DNA from: Megalonaias nervosa | Taxonomy: Eukaryota > Mollusca > Bivalvia > Unionida > Unionidae | NCBI GenBank assembly: GCA_016617855.1 | Contig: JAECUM010003660.1 | Coordinates: 62,001 to 126,000 of the forward strand | Direction: 5' to 3' | DNA: 64,000 nucleotides | In this document: piece after piece, positions 27,901-42,900 of the stretch | Layout: each line of letters starts with the position of its first letter | Position numbering within the stretch: position 1 is the stretch's first letter | Translations under genes and position numbers: made by a program | Notes under the pieces: generated by a model | What the model saw: the letters and a program-made list of their open reading frames with translations, nothing else | Told to the model about the DNA's origin: nothing | The model's database searches: none

Positions 27901-30900
27901 GACAATCATCTTCATGGACTTGTAACATTAATGCAGTGCCAAGGAATGGTAATGTAAAACAACGTAGTGACAAGTAATGGTAATGCAAAACAATGCAGTG
28001 CTAAGCAGCAGTAAAGTCAAACAGTGCAGTACCAGGCAATGGTATTGCAAAACAATGCAGTGCCAAGGAATGGTATTGCAAAACAATGCAGTGCCAAGCA
28101 ATGATATTGCAAAACAATGCAGTGCCAAGCAATGGTATTGCAAAACAAGGACATACCAAGGAATGGTAATGCAAAACAATCCCATGCCAAGGAATAGTAT
28201 TGCAAAACAATGCAGTGCCAAGCAATAATACTGTAAAATAATGTAGTGACAAGTAATGGTAATGCAAAACAATGCAGCACTAAGCAGCGGTAAAGTCAAA
28301 CAGTGCAGTACCAGGCAGTGGTATTGCAAAACAATGCAATGCCAAGGAATGATACTGTAAAACAATGCAGTATCAGCAATTGTAATGTAAAACAATGCAG
28401 CACCAAGCAACAATACTGTAAAATAATGCAGTGCCATACAATGGTAATGCAAAATAATGTAGTGCCAAGCAATAATACTGTAAAATAATGCAGTGTCAAG
28501 CAATGGTAATGCAAAGCAATGCAGTGCCAAGTGATAATACTGTAAAATAATGCAGTGCCAGCAATGGTAATGTAAAACAAAGCAGTGTCAAGCAATGGTA
28601 TTGCAAAACAATGCAGTGCCAAGGAGTGATACTGTAAAACAATGCAGTGCCAGCAATTGTAATGTAAAACAATGCAGTGCCAAGCAATAATACTGTAAAA
28701 TAATGCAGTGCCAAACAATGGTAATGTAAAACAAAGCCATTCCAAGCAATAATACTGTAAAATAATGCAGTGCCAGCAATGGTGATGTAAAACAAAGCAG
28801 TGACAAGCAGTGGTAATGCAAAATAATGCAGTGGAAATGCAGTGCATTTAAATCATAATGCAGCCTTTCTTTATGGTACAGTTAACAGACCAGGGACTGT
28901 ATAACCTAGATGATTTGCATGTAATGATAAAACACCACAGTTTCTCTTAGTTTCATACTTTGTGAAAAGTGACATCATGATTGTTCAGAATGTCTTTACC
29001 TTGATACAACAGAAAGTTTAGTGAATAATCTCTTTTGTCACTGAATTTAGCAATCTTCTCTCTCCACAGTCATCTTCTTGAATTCTTTGCATTACATCTC
29101 AATGTCTTTTTGTAAGGTTATCAACGAGACACCTACAGCAGTTTTAAAAATAATTAATTGGTTTCATATGACTTGAGCATCAAGGTCAAGGACACTTGAT
29201 ATTATATAAGATCAAGCTGTAGTACTTGTACCAGACTGTGTACCATAACCCACAGTTGCTCTGAAATTACCCAATAATGTCTTCACAATATTATGGCACT
29301 AATCAGCAAAGACACTAAATTTATTATATTTATGTGAATAATTTTACTAACTATGCATAACAAATTTGCTTGTATTTCTGAACAGGATAGTTATGTGCTG
29401 TTGTCTGATTTGCCCCCCTTTAGGAAGCACTTGAACTGGAGAGTTGGCAGTGCACCTTTCTTCTTTCCGATTTTCAATTCATTTATGGAGGTAAATAAAG
29501 ATTCAGGTCATCACAATCAAACTGAAATAAAAATGTTCAATTCAGACTACAATAAAGACTGAAAATAAAGTTGTACAAGGGATTTCAGTATTATGATTCA
29601 TATATTCAAATACAGTTTAACAGATGTCTTACATTTTACAAAAAGGAATGGTGCAATGTGCATTGTAATATTATATGAGAAATCATTATGAGTGGGGTTT
29701 TGCAATAAAATACAAGTGTAAAACCATAAATATCAATAGCTAGTAAAAAGCTATAAAATTTAGCACAGATGAACAGCAGTGGAAGACCACAGTAATTTGC
29801 TACTTCAGAAAATCAAAATCTACCATGTTCTGGTATATCTGTGCATTCTTTAATAAAATTCCTTTCAAAGGATGTATTATAAACTCACATGTTTTTTGTA
29901 TGTATTTAACTTATTTTATTTTACTATAGAAAACATAGCAAGTCATACGTTTTGCCAGGATGATATACAGTATTAGTTTCTTTTAATTGGATCATAATTA
30001 ATGAAAATATAATTAGTTAGAAAGTAGGTATGTAGGCACCTTTTGATTTTTCCTGTGGCTGTTTATCTCTTTCCACCCATACCACATTGAAAGTCATTTC
30101 ATTAGTCATTTAAAGTCAAATCATTTTTATGTGAATTTTTATTTCTTCAAATACATTCCCCCATCATATTACCTTATGAGAACTATTACTACCTCGCAAA
30201 TCCAGCCATCCCAGGCTGAATATTTTAGCTAAAAAGCTAAAAGCTATCTGCCCACCTGTGTGGCAGTTAGATAGAGTGATCTCCCCTTGCCACAGGGATT
30301 GGCACCAATCCCATAAATGTTTCATTTACTATTTCTTCTCATACCAAGTAACACACTCTCTACAGACAGGGAGGCCTCAATCCACATATAGGCATTTTGG
30401 AAGTTTTGTATTATAAAGCAAATTGAAGGAGTGATCTCTTCTGGTCATAGTTTGTAGCTCTGCATGTACACTCTGAAATGCATAAACCAGGACAATACTG
30501 GTATGTATTGTCTGCTCTGATTTGTCTTACAGATGTAGACCACAGGCAAGAACAGACTGACAGGTGCTCTACATCTGTAGTTTACTCCAATTGGCAGTCT
30601 ATGAATACATGTCAGACTTGCATATTATCGACAGAAGACAATTGGCATCAGTACTGGGGTATTACAGTTCTATACTCTTAAACTAAGTAATAAAAAAGAG
30701 CAAAAAACCAACAAGTTTTGTAAATTCAACAAATAATTTATTTCCATTGAATACAAAATGAAAAATGTAAAAAGAACTTACAGTATTGCGAATTAAATTT
30801 CAAATAATCCTATAATTTCTAACACAATCCTAATATTTAAAGTTCTAAATAAACTTTAGTGGTATTCCAAAATAAATCCAGCGCTAGAAGTGTTGAGGTG

Positions 30901-33900
30901 CATGTGATGTGCAAACAGTTTTTTGTTGAATCACTATAATACAATCCAAGAATATGTCCTTATTTGAATTTCACTATAAATCCAAGTCTCTGTTTCCAAG
31001 AATGTTATATTTGAGCATTTCCAGAGAAGAATGCATTGAATTTAATAATTTTAGACAAATAAATTCCGGCACAAATGAAATACAGGACAGAATAATTATA
31101 CAACTGCTTCTGCTCAGATCTTGCAGCATGAATGAATAATTTCTAAATAAACAAGATTAAATAGTCCTGTACTTGACCCCAGATCACAATTAGAAATTTC
31201 TAAAAACATCTCTTACCTAATGGAAAATTTCATTCTGGAAGGTTCCAGATGTTTACCAGATTAAATTTTAGTTATAATTGGGAACTCTATTAAAAAAAAT
31301 ATAAGATGTGATAAACAACAGGTAAACCCGTCATTTCATGAGGAATTTCCAATGTTCTTGACTCAGATTGAGGTAAATATGTTTACAAAACCAAAATCAA
31401 TGATTTAGGTCAGCTAGAAAATGAATTTGATTTTGGACAAGGTCATGTCCAAGATACAGTTACCCATAGCATATAATTAATAAAAAACCTAACAAACAAA
31501 TCAAATTAAATATACATAACATGGGGGTACTAAAGGGGAAGGTACAAAAGCTCACCTTGAGGGATGAGGATGTTATCAGATTGCACACTTGAGTTCTACA
31601 CCATATCACTTGTTAGGGAGTGAGACAGACAGTCTTAGTTACCCTCTTACATTTCAGTATTATAGACCATCTACATGACAACATCCTGTACCCATCCTAA
31701 TCTCAAGAACTCGACAGCATCATGCCAACCAAGATGGCCCTGTTCCATCATGACCAGACTCTTGATATATAGCTCTGATAATAATGAGTCAAGACCAGAA
31801 TTGGTCATACAGTATCACTCAATAGAAGAATGAGTTTTGTCCAGTTTCACAAATCCAGGTCAAACAAGCACTCTCCTGGATTAGTCTAACCTGCATAGTA
31901 CCACTAGGTACTCCCTGCATACATTGCCCAGCTAAGTGCTTCAGTATACAAGAGATGCTGCTTCACTTTGTTCTCAAGCCTATGCCACTCAAAGGGAGCT
32001 TGTACCTAGCAACTGCTTGGAAGCCGGTATCTAACTCAGGACATTCTGCGAATTTGTGAGCCACTGTCATCAACATTCTTCTCCAGCTACTTTGCAGGTA
32101 GTACAAGATATGTTGGCTTCAACACTTTTATCCAAAGATGACAAAACTTGCTCACAAGTCCCCTCATTGTTATTAGATATTACTGAAAATGTGAAGACTC
32201 AGCTTTATGGGCTTCACCTAAATAAGCTTCCAGCCTACTGCTACTGCTATTCTGTCCTGTGCCTCCTCTAAAACAACTGCCTGGTCTAAGGTTATGGCAT
32301 CAGTTGATTATTGACTAAAAAGGAAGAATCCAGTTTCAAATTACTTCACATTCTGGCAGAGGCGTAACTGACGTTCTTGGCTGCCTATATCATTGATTGC
32401 AAGACCCAAGCATCAACTGACTCTTTATCTCTACATGTTCCTTACACCCATTTTCTATTAGGATACCTCAGCAGTTGAGATATTGCATCCTCATTATGCA
32501 TGGATTGGAAGTCTTTTAATGACTCACAGCATTTGGTGTGCAATATAACCTTCGCTGGCACTATGTTGGATATAGTAGCTATGGCAATCTTTCAACAGGC
32601 AGAACACAGTGCATATCTTCTCCCACTCAGAATCACACATTGAGTAGGAGTCTGTTTCCAGACTGGTCTGCATCCTAAATAAACAGTGCAACTGAACATA
32701 CTCTGGTCAATGCCAAAATAACAGTTATGAACTTATATCTCAGGCAGAATGAGATGCAGTGCTCTCTACCTCCACCTTTCCGAAGACTATCATAAAGCCA
32801 AGCTATGCTCACAGCCTTTATCACCTACTGTACGCTTTAATGGTCAGGTTGACAAAATCCACAAAAATCCCCCAAGGAGACAAACTTTCCCCCCGCACAG
32901 TTTCAGCTACATTGACGGGGAAAGGGGGGGGGATTTTCAAGGCAATCAACAAAAAGATTGCAGAGATGCCGTGGACACAAACCACTAGGAAGCAGATCTG
33001 CTGAATCTACAACCATCAAAAATCACAGTTCTCCCAAACTAAAAGGACAAGAGGTAGCAAAAGGATGATTGTTTTCTCCAGCGTATCACTCAACGAGAGC
33101 TCCGTGTCTGAAAACAATGACATAATCTTCACGATGCCCTTATCACAGATCCAGGTAGGGGGAAGGCACCAATTCTTTGTTGCCTAAAGGGACAAGATAT
33201 ACCAGGATGACCTATTGACCCAACTAGTAGTTTCCAGGGGACTCAGTGTCACTTTCAGTGCAACTTCTTCTTTGTCTAGGGTTCTCTCAGCTATAATATG
33301 GCACTTTTCAACTCTGTCATCGACCTAAGCACACAATCAATTCATTCTTGCCCCTTGGTTCATGATGAAATACCATGACAGGTTCTAAATGCTGTCCAGG
33401 AGGGAGACTATGCAATCAGTCTCAACTTGGAAGATGTGTATCTTCAAATACCCATTTTCATGGCTTCAAGAATATTCCTGTGATTTGCATACCAAGACAC
33501 TTTACCAATTCAGGCACTCCCAGTTGGACTCATCAGTCCCTGGAGTTTCACTCAACTGATGGACTGGGAAATGGCCCATGTCCAGACCACCTTAATGACA
33601 GCAACATAAACTACCTTGACTACATTCTACAAAAACATAGGTGAATTATATCTTGGAGAAAGACATGATACCCTTGTTACTCTCCTTCTTAACCTTGGTT
33701 CTCTTGTCAACAAGGACAAATCCAACCTCATACCATCTCAACATTTTGTTCATCTAGGTTTGGAGTTCAACACTTAGTAAACATGGTATGTCTCCTCTAG
33801 AACAAGCATTGAAAATCAGTACAATGTTGGCTACCTTATGCAGGACAATTCACCTGCCCAAGAATTCTATCGCTTGTTGGGTTTGCTCAAGGTGGCAGCA

Positions 33901-36900
33901 AACGTCTTAGTCCTAGGTCACCTATTTATGTGCCCATTACAAATGATTCTGTTATCCAAATGGAGGCAGAGACTTGGCTCATTGTACCAACTTATCACAG
34001 TCTGCACAAATATGAGGGTCCATCTCAGAAGATGGTGCAACTTCACTTGGCTCATGTTGGGTAAGTCTCCACAGCACAACCTCTGGAAATTACAATCAGT
34101 ACAGATGCAGCACAGATGGCTGGGTCATACCTCATTCCATAATTCCAGGAAGCCTGTTGAGTGTGTCCTCCTTATTATCATCATTTAAATATCAATATTC
34201 TTGAGATGAAAACCATTTTGAAAACTTTCTTTTGTGTCTTATCTCAAATGGGTAAGTGGAACTAAATCCCTAGACCTTTTCCATCTTGTTTGGGATTATA
34301 TTCCAGACTGATTAAATGTATTAGCGGACTCATTGTCCTGGAAGAATCGACTAATACAAATAGAATGGTCTCTTCATCCCTCTGTTTTCACTCAGATACA
34401 TGCCCAGTGGGATTGACCAGTGGTGGGCCTATTGGTGACAAGTTGGAATGCCAAACTACCAACCTTTTTTCACTAATCCTGGATCTGAAAACCTGGGCAG
34501 TTGAGTCTATTTCCATAGAATGGAATGACCTGGACATATATGCTTACCCTCCAATGCTTTTGATTCCAAAGGTGATACAGAAAGCAAGAGAACTGGATTG
34601 TCACCTCATTGTGATTGCTCCACTCAAATGGGAAAATTCTTGGGTAAGTGACCTCACCAATCTTACAACAGAAATCTCCAGGAAAATCTAGATATTCCCT
34701 CATCTGCTCAACCAACCACAATGGCAGATCGCCCAAGCAAGATGACCCTCTGCTTTAAAAGCATTTGAAGGCAAATGGAAAATCATTCCAACATCTGGTT
34801 GCTGACCCTGCATGCCTGGATTATATTAAACAAGCACCCAGGAACAAATAGTTCTCACAACTAGTGGTGGAGAGATCGCCCAAGCAAGATGACCCTCTGC
34901 TTTAAAAGCATTTGAAGGCAAATGGAAAATCTTCACATAATGGTGTGGTGCCCAAAGAAGCATTATACCACTGCAGGCATCAATACCTCTAATAGATAAC
35001 TTCCTAATATGGCTCTTTGATGAAAAAAAGTTATCACCAATCACAATCAAAGGCTGCTGTTCCATGATCACTGACACCCTGTGTCATCATGGAAGAGAGA
35101 ATATTTGGACAAAACAAGGACCTATCTGATCTTCTGCCCAATTTTGATTGCACAAAGTGGAATCTATCATGTGTAATAACCTGGCTGAACAAGACACCAT
35201 TGGAACTGCTCTCAAGAGCCTCAGTGGTTGACCTCTCACATAAGACTGCTTCCTCACTGTATTAATGAATAGCAGGCAGAATCAGTAAATACATGCTTTG
35301 TCAGTGGACCAGAATTAAATGCAGTTACTACAAGATGGGTCAGTATCACTCATGAAGGCCCCTGCCTTCATTGCCAAGTACAGGCTCCTGTTCATAGGAA
35401 ATCAGACTTTTGTAACGAAATTCCTGTCTACTCTGGACACTTCATCTCAAGGTCATCTACAGGATCCAGTGTGAGCTCTTATGTGGTACTTAAGAAGGAC
35501 TGAGCCATTGCATCAAGAATGATGATGCCTTTTCTTACCTCTCACAGATGGAAATGGACGATATATCAGCACAGATACTTTCATCCTGGATAAAGTGGGT
35601 TATTCATTTCACATATCAGAAAATAACCCCACACCAAATGAATTTGCTTCACATCTGGGCTCACAATGGTAGGACAGTCACCACAAACATTGCATTGGAG
35701 CAAAACTATTTTCTGTTGTTATCCATGCCATGGGGTGGAGATCCAAGTCTTTTTCTCCAGCTTTTATCTCTCTTACATCCTAAAAGCTCAGCTTGATCTG
35801 GTGAGACCTACAACCATGGCACAACAGGTTTCCTTTCTGAGTTCTTCAACAGCTTCATAAGAACATGGCTTCACAACTTCTGCTGGATTTGCAGGAGGTA
35901 ACATTCTTTTCCATGTCTTAGCTGCTCCCTGACATGTGGAGTCTCTTCTCCAGTCTGGTTATAGTGAACATCTCTCACAAATCTTAGGGGACTATAGATG
36001 GTTTCTTTGAGGTAAGGGTATATACATCTCTCCACCCCATACTCCTTCTCCTAAGGTATTTTGATCAGGTAATGTATTTGAAGAAGAAACCAATTTTTTT
36101 TGTTAAACTGTTTTTTCAATATTACTTACCCAATCATAGTACACGTACTCTTCCAGCCTCCCTGCAGTTACATCCACATAGAGAGCATGCCTTCCACTCA
36201 TGTAGTAACTGAAGTATTAATGGGATTTGGCACCAATCCCTTTATCAAAGGGATATAACTCTAACTGTCACCTAGATGGGCAGATACCTTTTAACTTTTT
36301 AGCTACAATGTTTTAACCTGGGAGGGTTGGATTTGCTATCTAGTAGTAACTCTCCTAAGTTACTATGATGGGGTAAATATTACTGAAGAAACATATTTTA
36401 CTAGAAAGAAATTGGGGTTTATTGTTTTTTCTAAAAGTAAAGCCTGTTAAAAATATTTTTTGGTGAAATTAAATATTTTTAGTGAAGTGTCCATGGCAAA
36501 TCATATTCTTTTGTTTTTCCTAGGGCTGGGCCTTATATGCTGAATATCTCGGAGAAGAAATGGGGATATACAGAGATGACTTTGAATTGTAAGCTATTTG
36601 TGTTTTATATTTTATTATAGTCATGTTGCTTTCTTTCAAGGGCTGGGCCTTATATGCTGAATATTTAGGAGAAGAGATGGGCATATACAAGGATGATTTT
36701 GAATTGTAAGCTATCAGTTGTAGACAAATCTACAGTGATGGTTACTTCATATGTTGTAGTCTGCTATCAAAACTAGCTGATAAACTGCATTTAGTGCCTC
36801 CTCCTATTGCAGGGATAGCCTGTATACTGTTCTGCTCATCTCAGTCACAATTTTATGACGATTCCGTACTGTGATCATTTTGCAGTGATGGCCAATATAC

Positions 36901-39900
36901 AGAAATGCATACCCTTATTTTTAAAATATGTATTGTTTTGACCAATGGTCAGCATGGAAAATCATGTCTTGCTTCAGCCTGTAGCACCTGTGTGTGTATG
37001 TGTGTGTGTGTGTGTGTGTGTGAGTGCAGATGTCAGTAAATGTCATAAAGTGACACCAGCTAGCATTAATGACATTTATTGGCTCTTTTCTTGCCTTTAA
37101 TTGTCACTGTAACATTTACCAATGACCCAGAAAGTGATGTTGCCAGTAAAAGGATAAAGTTGCAACATATACCATAAATTATTTAACTTACTGTTGATAT
37201 TGCAAAAATTTGAAAGTTACCACTTTATGCACATAAGTCCTGTACATACTTTTCAGAAATTATTGTAATTGTTTTGAAATATTAATTGCTGTTTTTAACT
37301 GGTCTTATTAGCCAAAATATGATAAGCTTAATAGTGTAATACCACCTTCAGAGGATATTCAATGTCACCAAAGACATTTACCAGCATTGCAAAATTTCAG
37401 GGGTATTCAATGTACATTGACATAGAACTGCCAGTAAATGGCAAACTTTTACAGAACTACATTTACCAGTCATGGACATTTACCAGCAATAATGTCTACA
37501 CTAAACTTTATTAGGTGACATTTACAGGCATTACAGCAATTTATTCAACAGATGCATGGCAAGGGTTGCTTGGGGTTGTCAGTTTCACATATGACAAGGG
37601 TAGTCACTGCAGTGCTTAATCCAAAGCAGGAAGACCCTGGTGGCCATATGGTCTAAGATGCTCACCTTTATATATCACTCACACATATCACCTCTGTGAG
37701 GGTTTGAGTCTGGGCTCCAGCTGACCTGGATATGTGAGAAAGCTTGCCAGTAGCTTCCTTTATGTCAGTGGTTCTTCTCAGTGATTTTTGGGGTTCTTCT
37801 TCCACCAAATATACTGGCTGCCATATTTAGCCTGCCATGTGCTGAAAAATGGTGTTAAATCCACAAAACAAAACTTAATCCAGAGTGATAGTAAATAAAA
37901 TTACAATGTCTGCTTTATTGTAAATGTATACTTATTTTGAAGAGAATGGTTCATATTTATCACAATATTATGTATCCTTGATTAATATATATTGGTGGAC
38001 CATTAGTGTATGCAGAATATCCCTGAGAGGAAACATAGTAAATTACATTGAATATCCCTGAGAGGAAACATAGTAAATTACATTGATTATCCCTCAGTAT
38101 AACAGTTATCTTACATATGTAATTCAATTTTTTAGAATGGGTCGATACAGTGATGAAATATGTCGGGCTTGCAGACTTGTTATTGACACGGGATTACACT
38201 ATTTTGGGTATGTTGCGCATGCTTTAATATTTCTCTTTCTCAAAATTACATGTATCTCTCTCGAATAAATCAGAAGTTCTACTTTAAAATTAAAATGACT
38301 CACCTTGGTTGAATGCACTAAATATATGATGCTTAGATGAAAATAAGGGTGGATGGTGGAAGAGATAGATTTGAAATTTATGCCATGGATTCATATATAC
38401 CTACCTATATACCTAATTCTTCTTGCCTACCCATCTACATATCTATTCTTCTTTCTATGTCAGTATGGGCTGTTATTTATGCAGAGTGTACATGGGAAAC
38501 ACACATACACATTTTCAACTCAACGTGTGTTTTTTGATTGAAGCTGGGACAGAGACCGAGCGATAGAGTACCTTATAAACTACACTGGAATGACGAGGGA
38601 AGCTGCCTTGATAGAAATTGACCGCTATATCACCTGGCCGGGACAGGCATGTGGATATAAGATGGGGGAACTGAAGATAAAAGAATTGAGACAGAAGGCA
38701 ACCAAAGAATTAGGTATGATTATTTGTTTTCTTTGTTTCCTTCATTAGTAGTTGCTAAATGCAACTATCCCCATTACATTAAACATGACAATAGATAGGA
38801 CTTCAGAGGTGACTTAATTCAAACAGCCTATTACATAGCCATGGCAATAAATAGGACTTGAGTGGTGACTAAATATAAATAACCCTATGACATAGCTATA
38901 GCAATCAATTTTACTTCAGAGATGACTAGATACAAATAGCCCATTACATTAAACATGGCAATAAACAGAATATCAGAGGTGACTAAATACAAATAGCACA
39001 TTACATTAACCATTGTGGTGAATAGAACTCACTTATTGAAATTGCAATTTTTTGTGAGCAAAATAAACAATCAAGAACACTTATTACATCCTAACAGTAA
39101 TATTGTACCTGCCATTACTAATCTTTTGTCATTTATTCATGAGCTGACAATATTATTCTAAATGCACATTCAAAGATAAAAAGCCCAAGTAGAATGAGGG
39201 TATATGCCTAATGCAAATTAGTTGAATAATTTTCCTTTCTACTTCTAAAAGACAAAATGGCAGTACTATCATTCTGCTTTTAAATTAATAGTTCCATTTA
39301 ACCAATTGTAATAATGTTTTATTCAGCCTATTGTCACAATGTACTATTGAATGTATTGTAACAGTGTAGTATTCAAACTATTTTTAACAATGTGCTATTG
39401 AACCTATTGTAACAAGGTACTATTCAACCTATTATAACAATGTATTATTCAACCTATTGTAACAATGTAATATTTAGCCTATTGTAGCAATGTACTATTC
39501 AGCTTGTTGTAACAATGTGCTATTCAGCCTATTGTAACAATGTACTATTCAACCTATTGTAATGATGTACTAATCAACTTGTAACAATGGACTAATGTTT
39601 GCATCTTGTCAGAAATGATGTTTCCTAAGGAGAGGTGAATAGATACACAATTTGTTTGATGCATAGATACATAAATCATTAAATTAATAGATACACAACT
39701 TGTTTGAATCAATACAAAACTCGTTAGAAGTATAGATACACAACTCATTGGGTGGATCAGATAAAAAAGCTCATTGGATGAATAGATACACAAATCATTG
39801 GATGTATAGATACTAAACTCATTGGATGTATAGATTCACAACTCATCGGATGAATAGATACACAACTCATTGGATGTATAGATACTCAACTCATTGGATG

Positions 39901-42900
39901 AATAGATACATAACTCATTCAGTGGATCAGATACACAACTCTTTGGATGTATAGATACACAACTCATTGGATGTATAGATACTCAACTCCTTGAATGTAT
40001 AGATACTCAACTCATTGCATGTATAGATACTCAACTCATTGGGTGGATCAGATACACAACTCATTAGATGAATAGATACACAACTCATTCGGTGGATCAG
40101 ATACACAACTCTTTGGATGTATAGATACTCAGCTCATTGGATGTATAGATACTCAACTCATTGGATGTATAGATACATGACTCATTGGATGCATAGGTAC
40201 TCAACTCATTGGATGAATAAATACACAACTCATTGGATGCATAGATACACAACTCATTGGATGTATAGATACTCAACTCATTGGATGTATAGATACACAA
40301 TTCATTGGCTGGATCAGATACACAACTCATTGTGTGCATAGATATTCAGCTCATTGGATCTATAGATTCACAACTCGTTGGATGTATAGATACTCAACTC
40401 ATTGGATGTATACATACACAATTCATTGGATGAATAGACACACAACTCATTTGATGCATAGATACACATTTCATTGGATGTATAGATACACAACTCATTG
40501 GATGCATAGATACTCATTCAATGTATAGATACTCAACTCATTGGGTGGATCAGATACACAATTCATTGGATGTATATACTAAACTCGTTGGATGTATCGA
40601 TACTCAGCTCATTGGATGTACAGATACACAACTCATTAAATGCATAGATACTCAACTCATTGGATGTATAAATACTCAACTGATTGGGTGGATCATATAC
40701 ACAACTCATTGGATATATAGATACACAACTCATTGGTTGTATAGATGCACAACTCATTGGCTGCATAAATAAACAACTCATTGGGTCGATCAGATCCTTA
40801 ACTCGTGGGATGAATAGATAAACAACTCATTGGATGTACAGATACACAACTCACTGGATGTATAGATACACAACTCATTGGATGAATAGATACTCAGCTC
40901 ATTGGATGCATATACACTCAACTCATTGGATGTATAGATACTCATCTCATTTGAGGTATAGATACCCAACTCATTGGGTGGATCAGATACACAACTCATT
41001 GGATGCATAGATACTCAACTCATTGGATATATAGATACTCAACTCATTAGATGTATAGATACTCAACTCATTGGATGTGTAGATACACAACTCCTTGGAT
41101 GTATAGATACACAACTCCTTGGATGTATAGTTACACAACTCACTGGATATATAGACACACAACTCATTGGATGAATAGATAACTCATTGGATGTATAGAT
41201 ACACAACTCTTTGGATGCATAGATACACAGCTCATTGGATGTATAGATACACACCTCATTGGATGTATAGATACACAACTCAATGATAAATAGATACTCA
41301 ACTCATTGGATGCATAGATTCTCAACTCATTGGATGCATAGATACTCAACTCATTGGATATATAGATACTCAACTGATTGGGTGGATCAGTTACACAACT
41401 CATTGGATGTATAGATACTCCACTCATTGGATGTATAGATACTCAACTCGTTGGATGCATAGATATTCAACTCATTGGATGTATAGGTACTCAACTCATT
41501 GGATGTATAGATACACAACTCATTGGGTGGATCAGATACACAACTTATTGGATATACAGCTGCACAACTCATTGGATGTATAGATACACAACTCATTGGG
41601 TGGATCAGATACACAACTCATTGCATATACAGCTACACAACTCATTGGATGTATAGATAGACAACTCATTGGATGAATAGATACTCAACTCATTGGATGC
41701 ATAGATACTGAACTCATTGAATGCATAGATACTCATTGGATGTATAGATACTCAACTCATTGGGTGGATCAGATACACAACTCATTGGATGTATAGATAC
41801 TCATCTCATTGGATGTGTAGATACTCAACTCATTGGATGTATAGATATTGAACTCATTGGATGCATAGGTTCTCAACTCATTCGATGTATAGATACTCAC
41901 CTCATTGGATGTATAGATACACAATTCATTGGATGCATAGATACTCAACTCATTGAATGTATAAATACTCAACTCATTGGCTGGATCATATCCACACCTC
42001 ATTGGATATATAGACACAAAACTCATTGGTTGTATAGATACACAACTCATTGGATGTATAGAATACACAACTCATTGGATGAATAGATCCTCAACTCATT
42101 GGATGAATAGAGCCTCAACTCATTGTATGTATAGATACTCAACTCATTGGATGTATAGATACTCATCTCATTTGCTGTATAGATACTCAGCTCATTGGGT
42201 GGATCAGATACACCACTCATTGGATGTATAGATTCTCAACTCATTGGATGCATAGATGCTCAACTGTGTTGGATGTATGGATACACAGCTCATTGGATGA
42301 ATAGATACTCAACTAATTCGATGTATAGATCCACACCTCATTGAATGTGTAGATACACAACTCATTTGATGAATATATAAACAACTCATTGGATGTATAG
42401 ATACACAACTCTTTGGATGTATAGATACTCCACTCCTTGGATGTATAGATACACAACTCTTTGGATGTATAGATACTCAACTCATTGGATGTATAGATAC
42501 ACAGCTCATTGGATGTGTAGATACACCCCTCATTTGATGTATAGATACACAACTCATTGGATGAATAGATACTCAGCTCATTTGATGGATAGGTTCTCCA
42601 CTCATTGGATGCATAGATACTCAACTCATTGGATATATAGATACTCAACTTGTTGATTGGATCAGATACACAACTCATTGGATGTATAGCTACTCAACTC
42701 ATTGGATGTGTAGATACTCCACTCATTGGATGTATAGATACTCAACTCATTGGATGCATAGATTCTCAACTCATTGGATGCATAGATACTCAACTCATTG
42801 GATATATAGATACTCAACTCATTGGGTGGATCAGATACTCATTGGGTGCATAGATACTCAACTCATTGGATGCATAGATACTCAACTCATTGGATGTGTA

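Larger units (their letters stand above)
30158..36374 (+). mobile_element. DIRS-like retrotransposon, decayed, with inverted termini
   Basis: The left end (30158-30319) and right end (36216-36374) are diverged inverted copies: both contain CCCCATCATA at the outer edge, GCAAATCCA/GGATTTGC, a TAGCTAAAAAG-TAAAAG stretch, ATCTGCCCA and GGGATTGG. Between them: a degenerate gag-like region (about 32040-33360); a reverse transcriptase of the DIRS kind (33390-33770: [10 protein letters not shown], a later N-K-D-K-S-N and a following L-G-L-E-F-N); an RNase H-like part (T-D-A near 34100); a P-K-V-I-Q-K-A-R-E segment (34550-34610); and a C-terminal tyrosine-recombinase-like part (35600-35830: P-H-Q-M, W-G-G-D-P, then A-Q-Q-V-S-F-L-S). 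Many stops and frameshifts. A solo LTR is nested inside. Confidence 0.75.

Noticed and set aside
27928..28847. Overlapping minus-strand open frames, longest 200 codons, rich in Cys, His, Phe
   Set aside because: Translation of a 31-bp minisatellite, not a cysteine-rich protein family.
32749..33004. Two overlapping open frames as small genes
   Set aside because: They are fragments of the decayed DIRS-like element's gag-like region.
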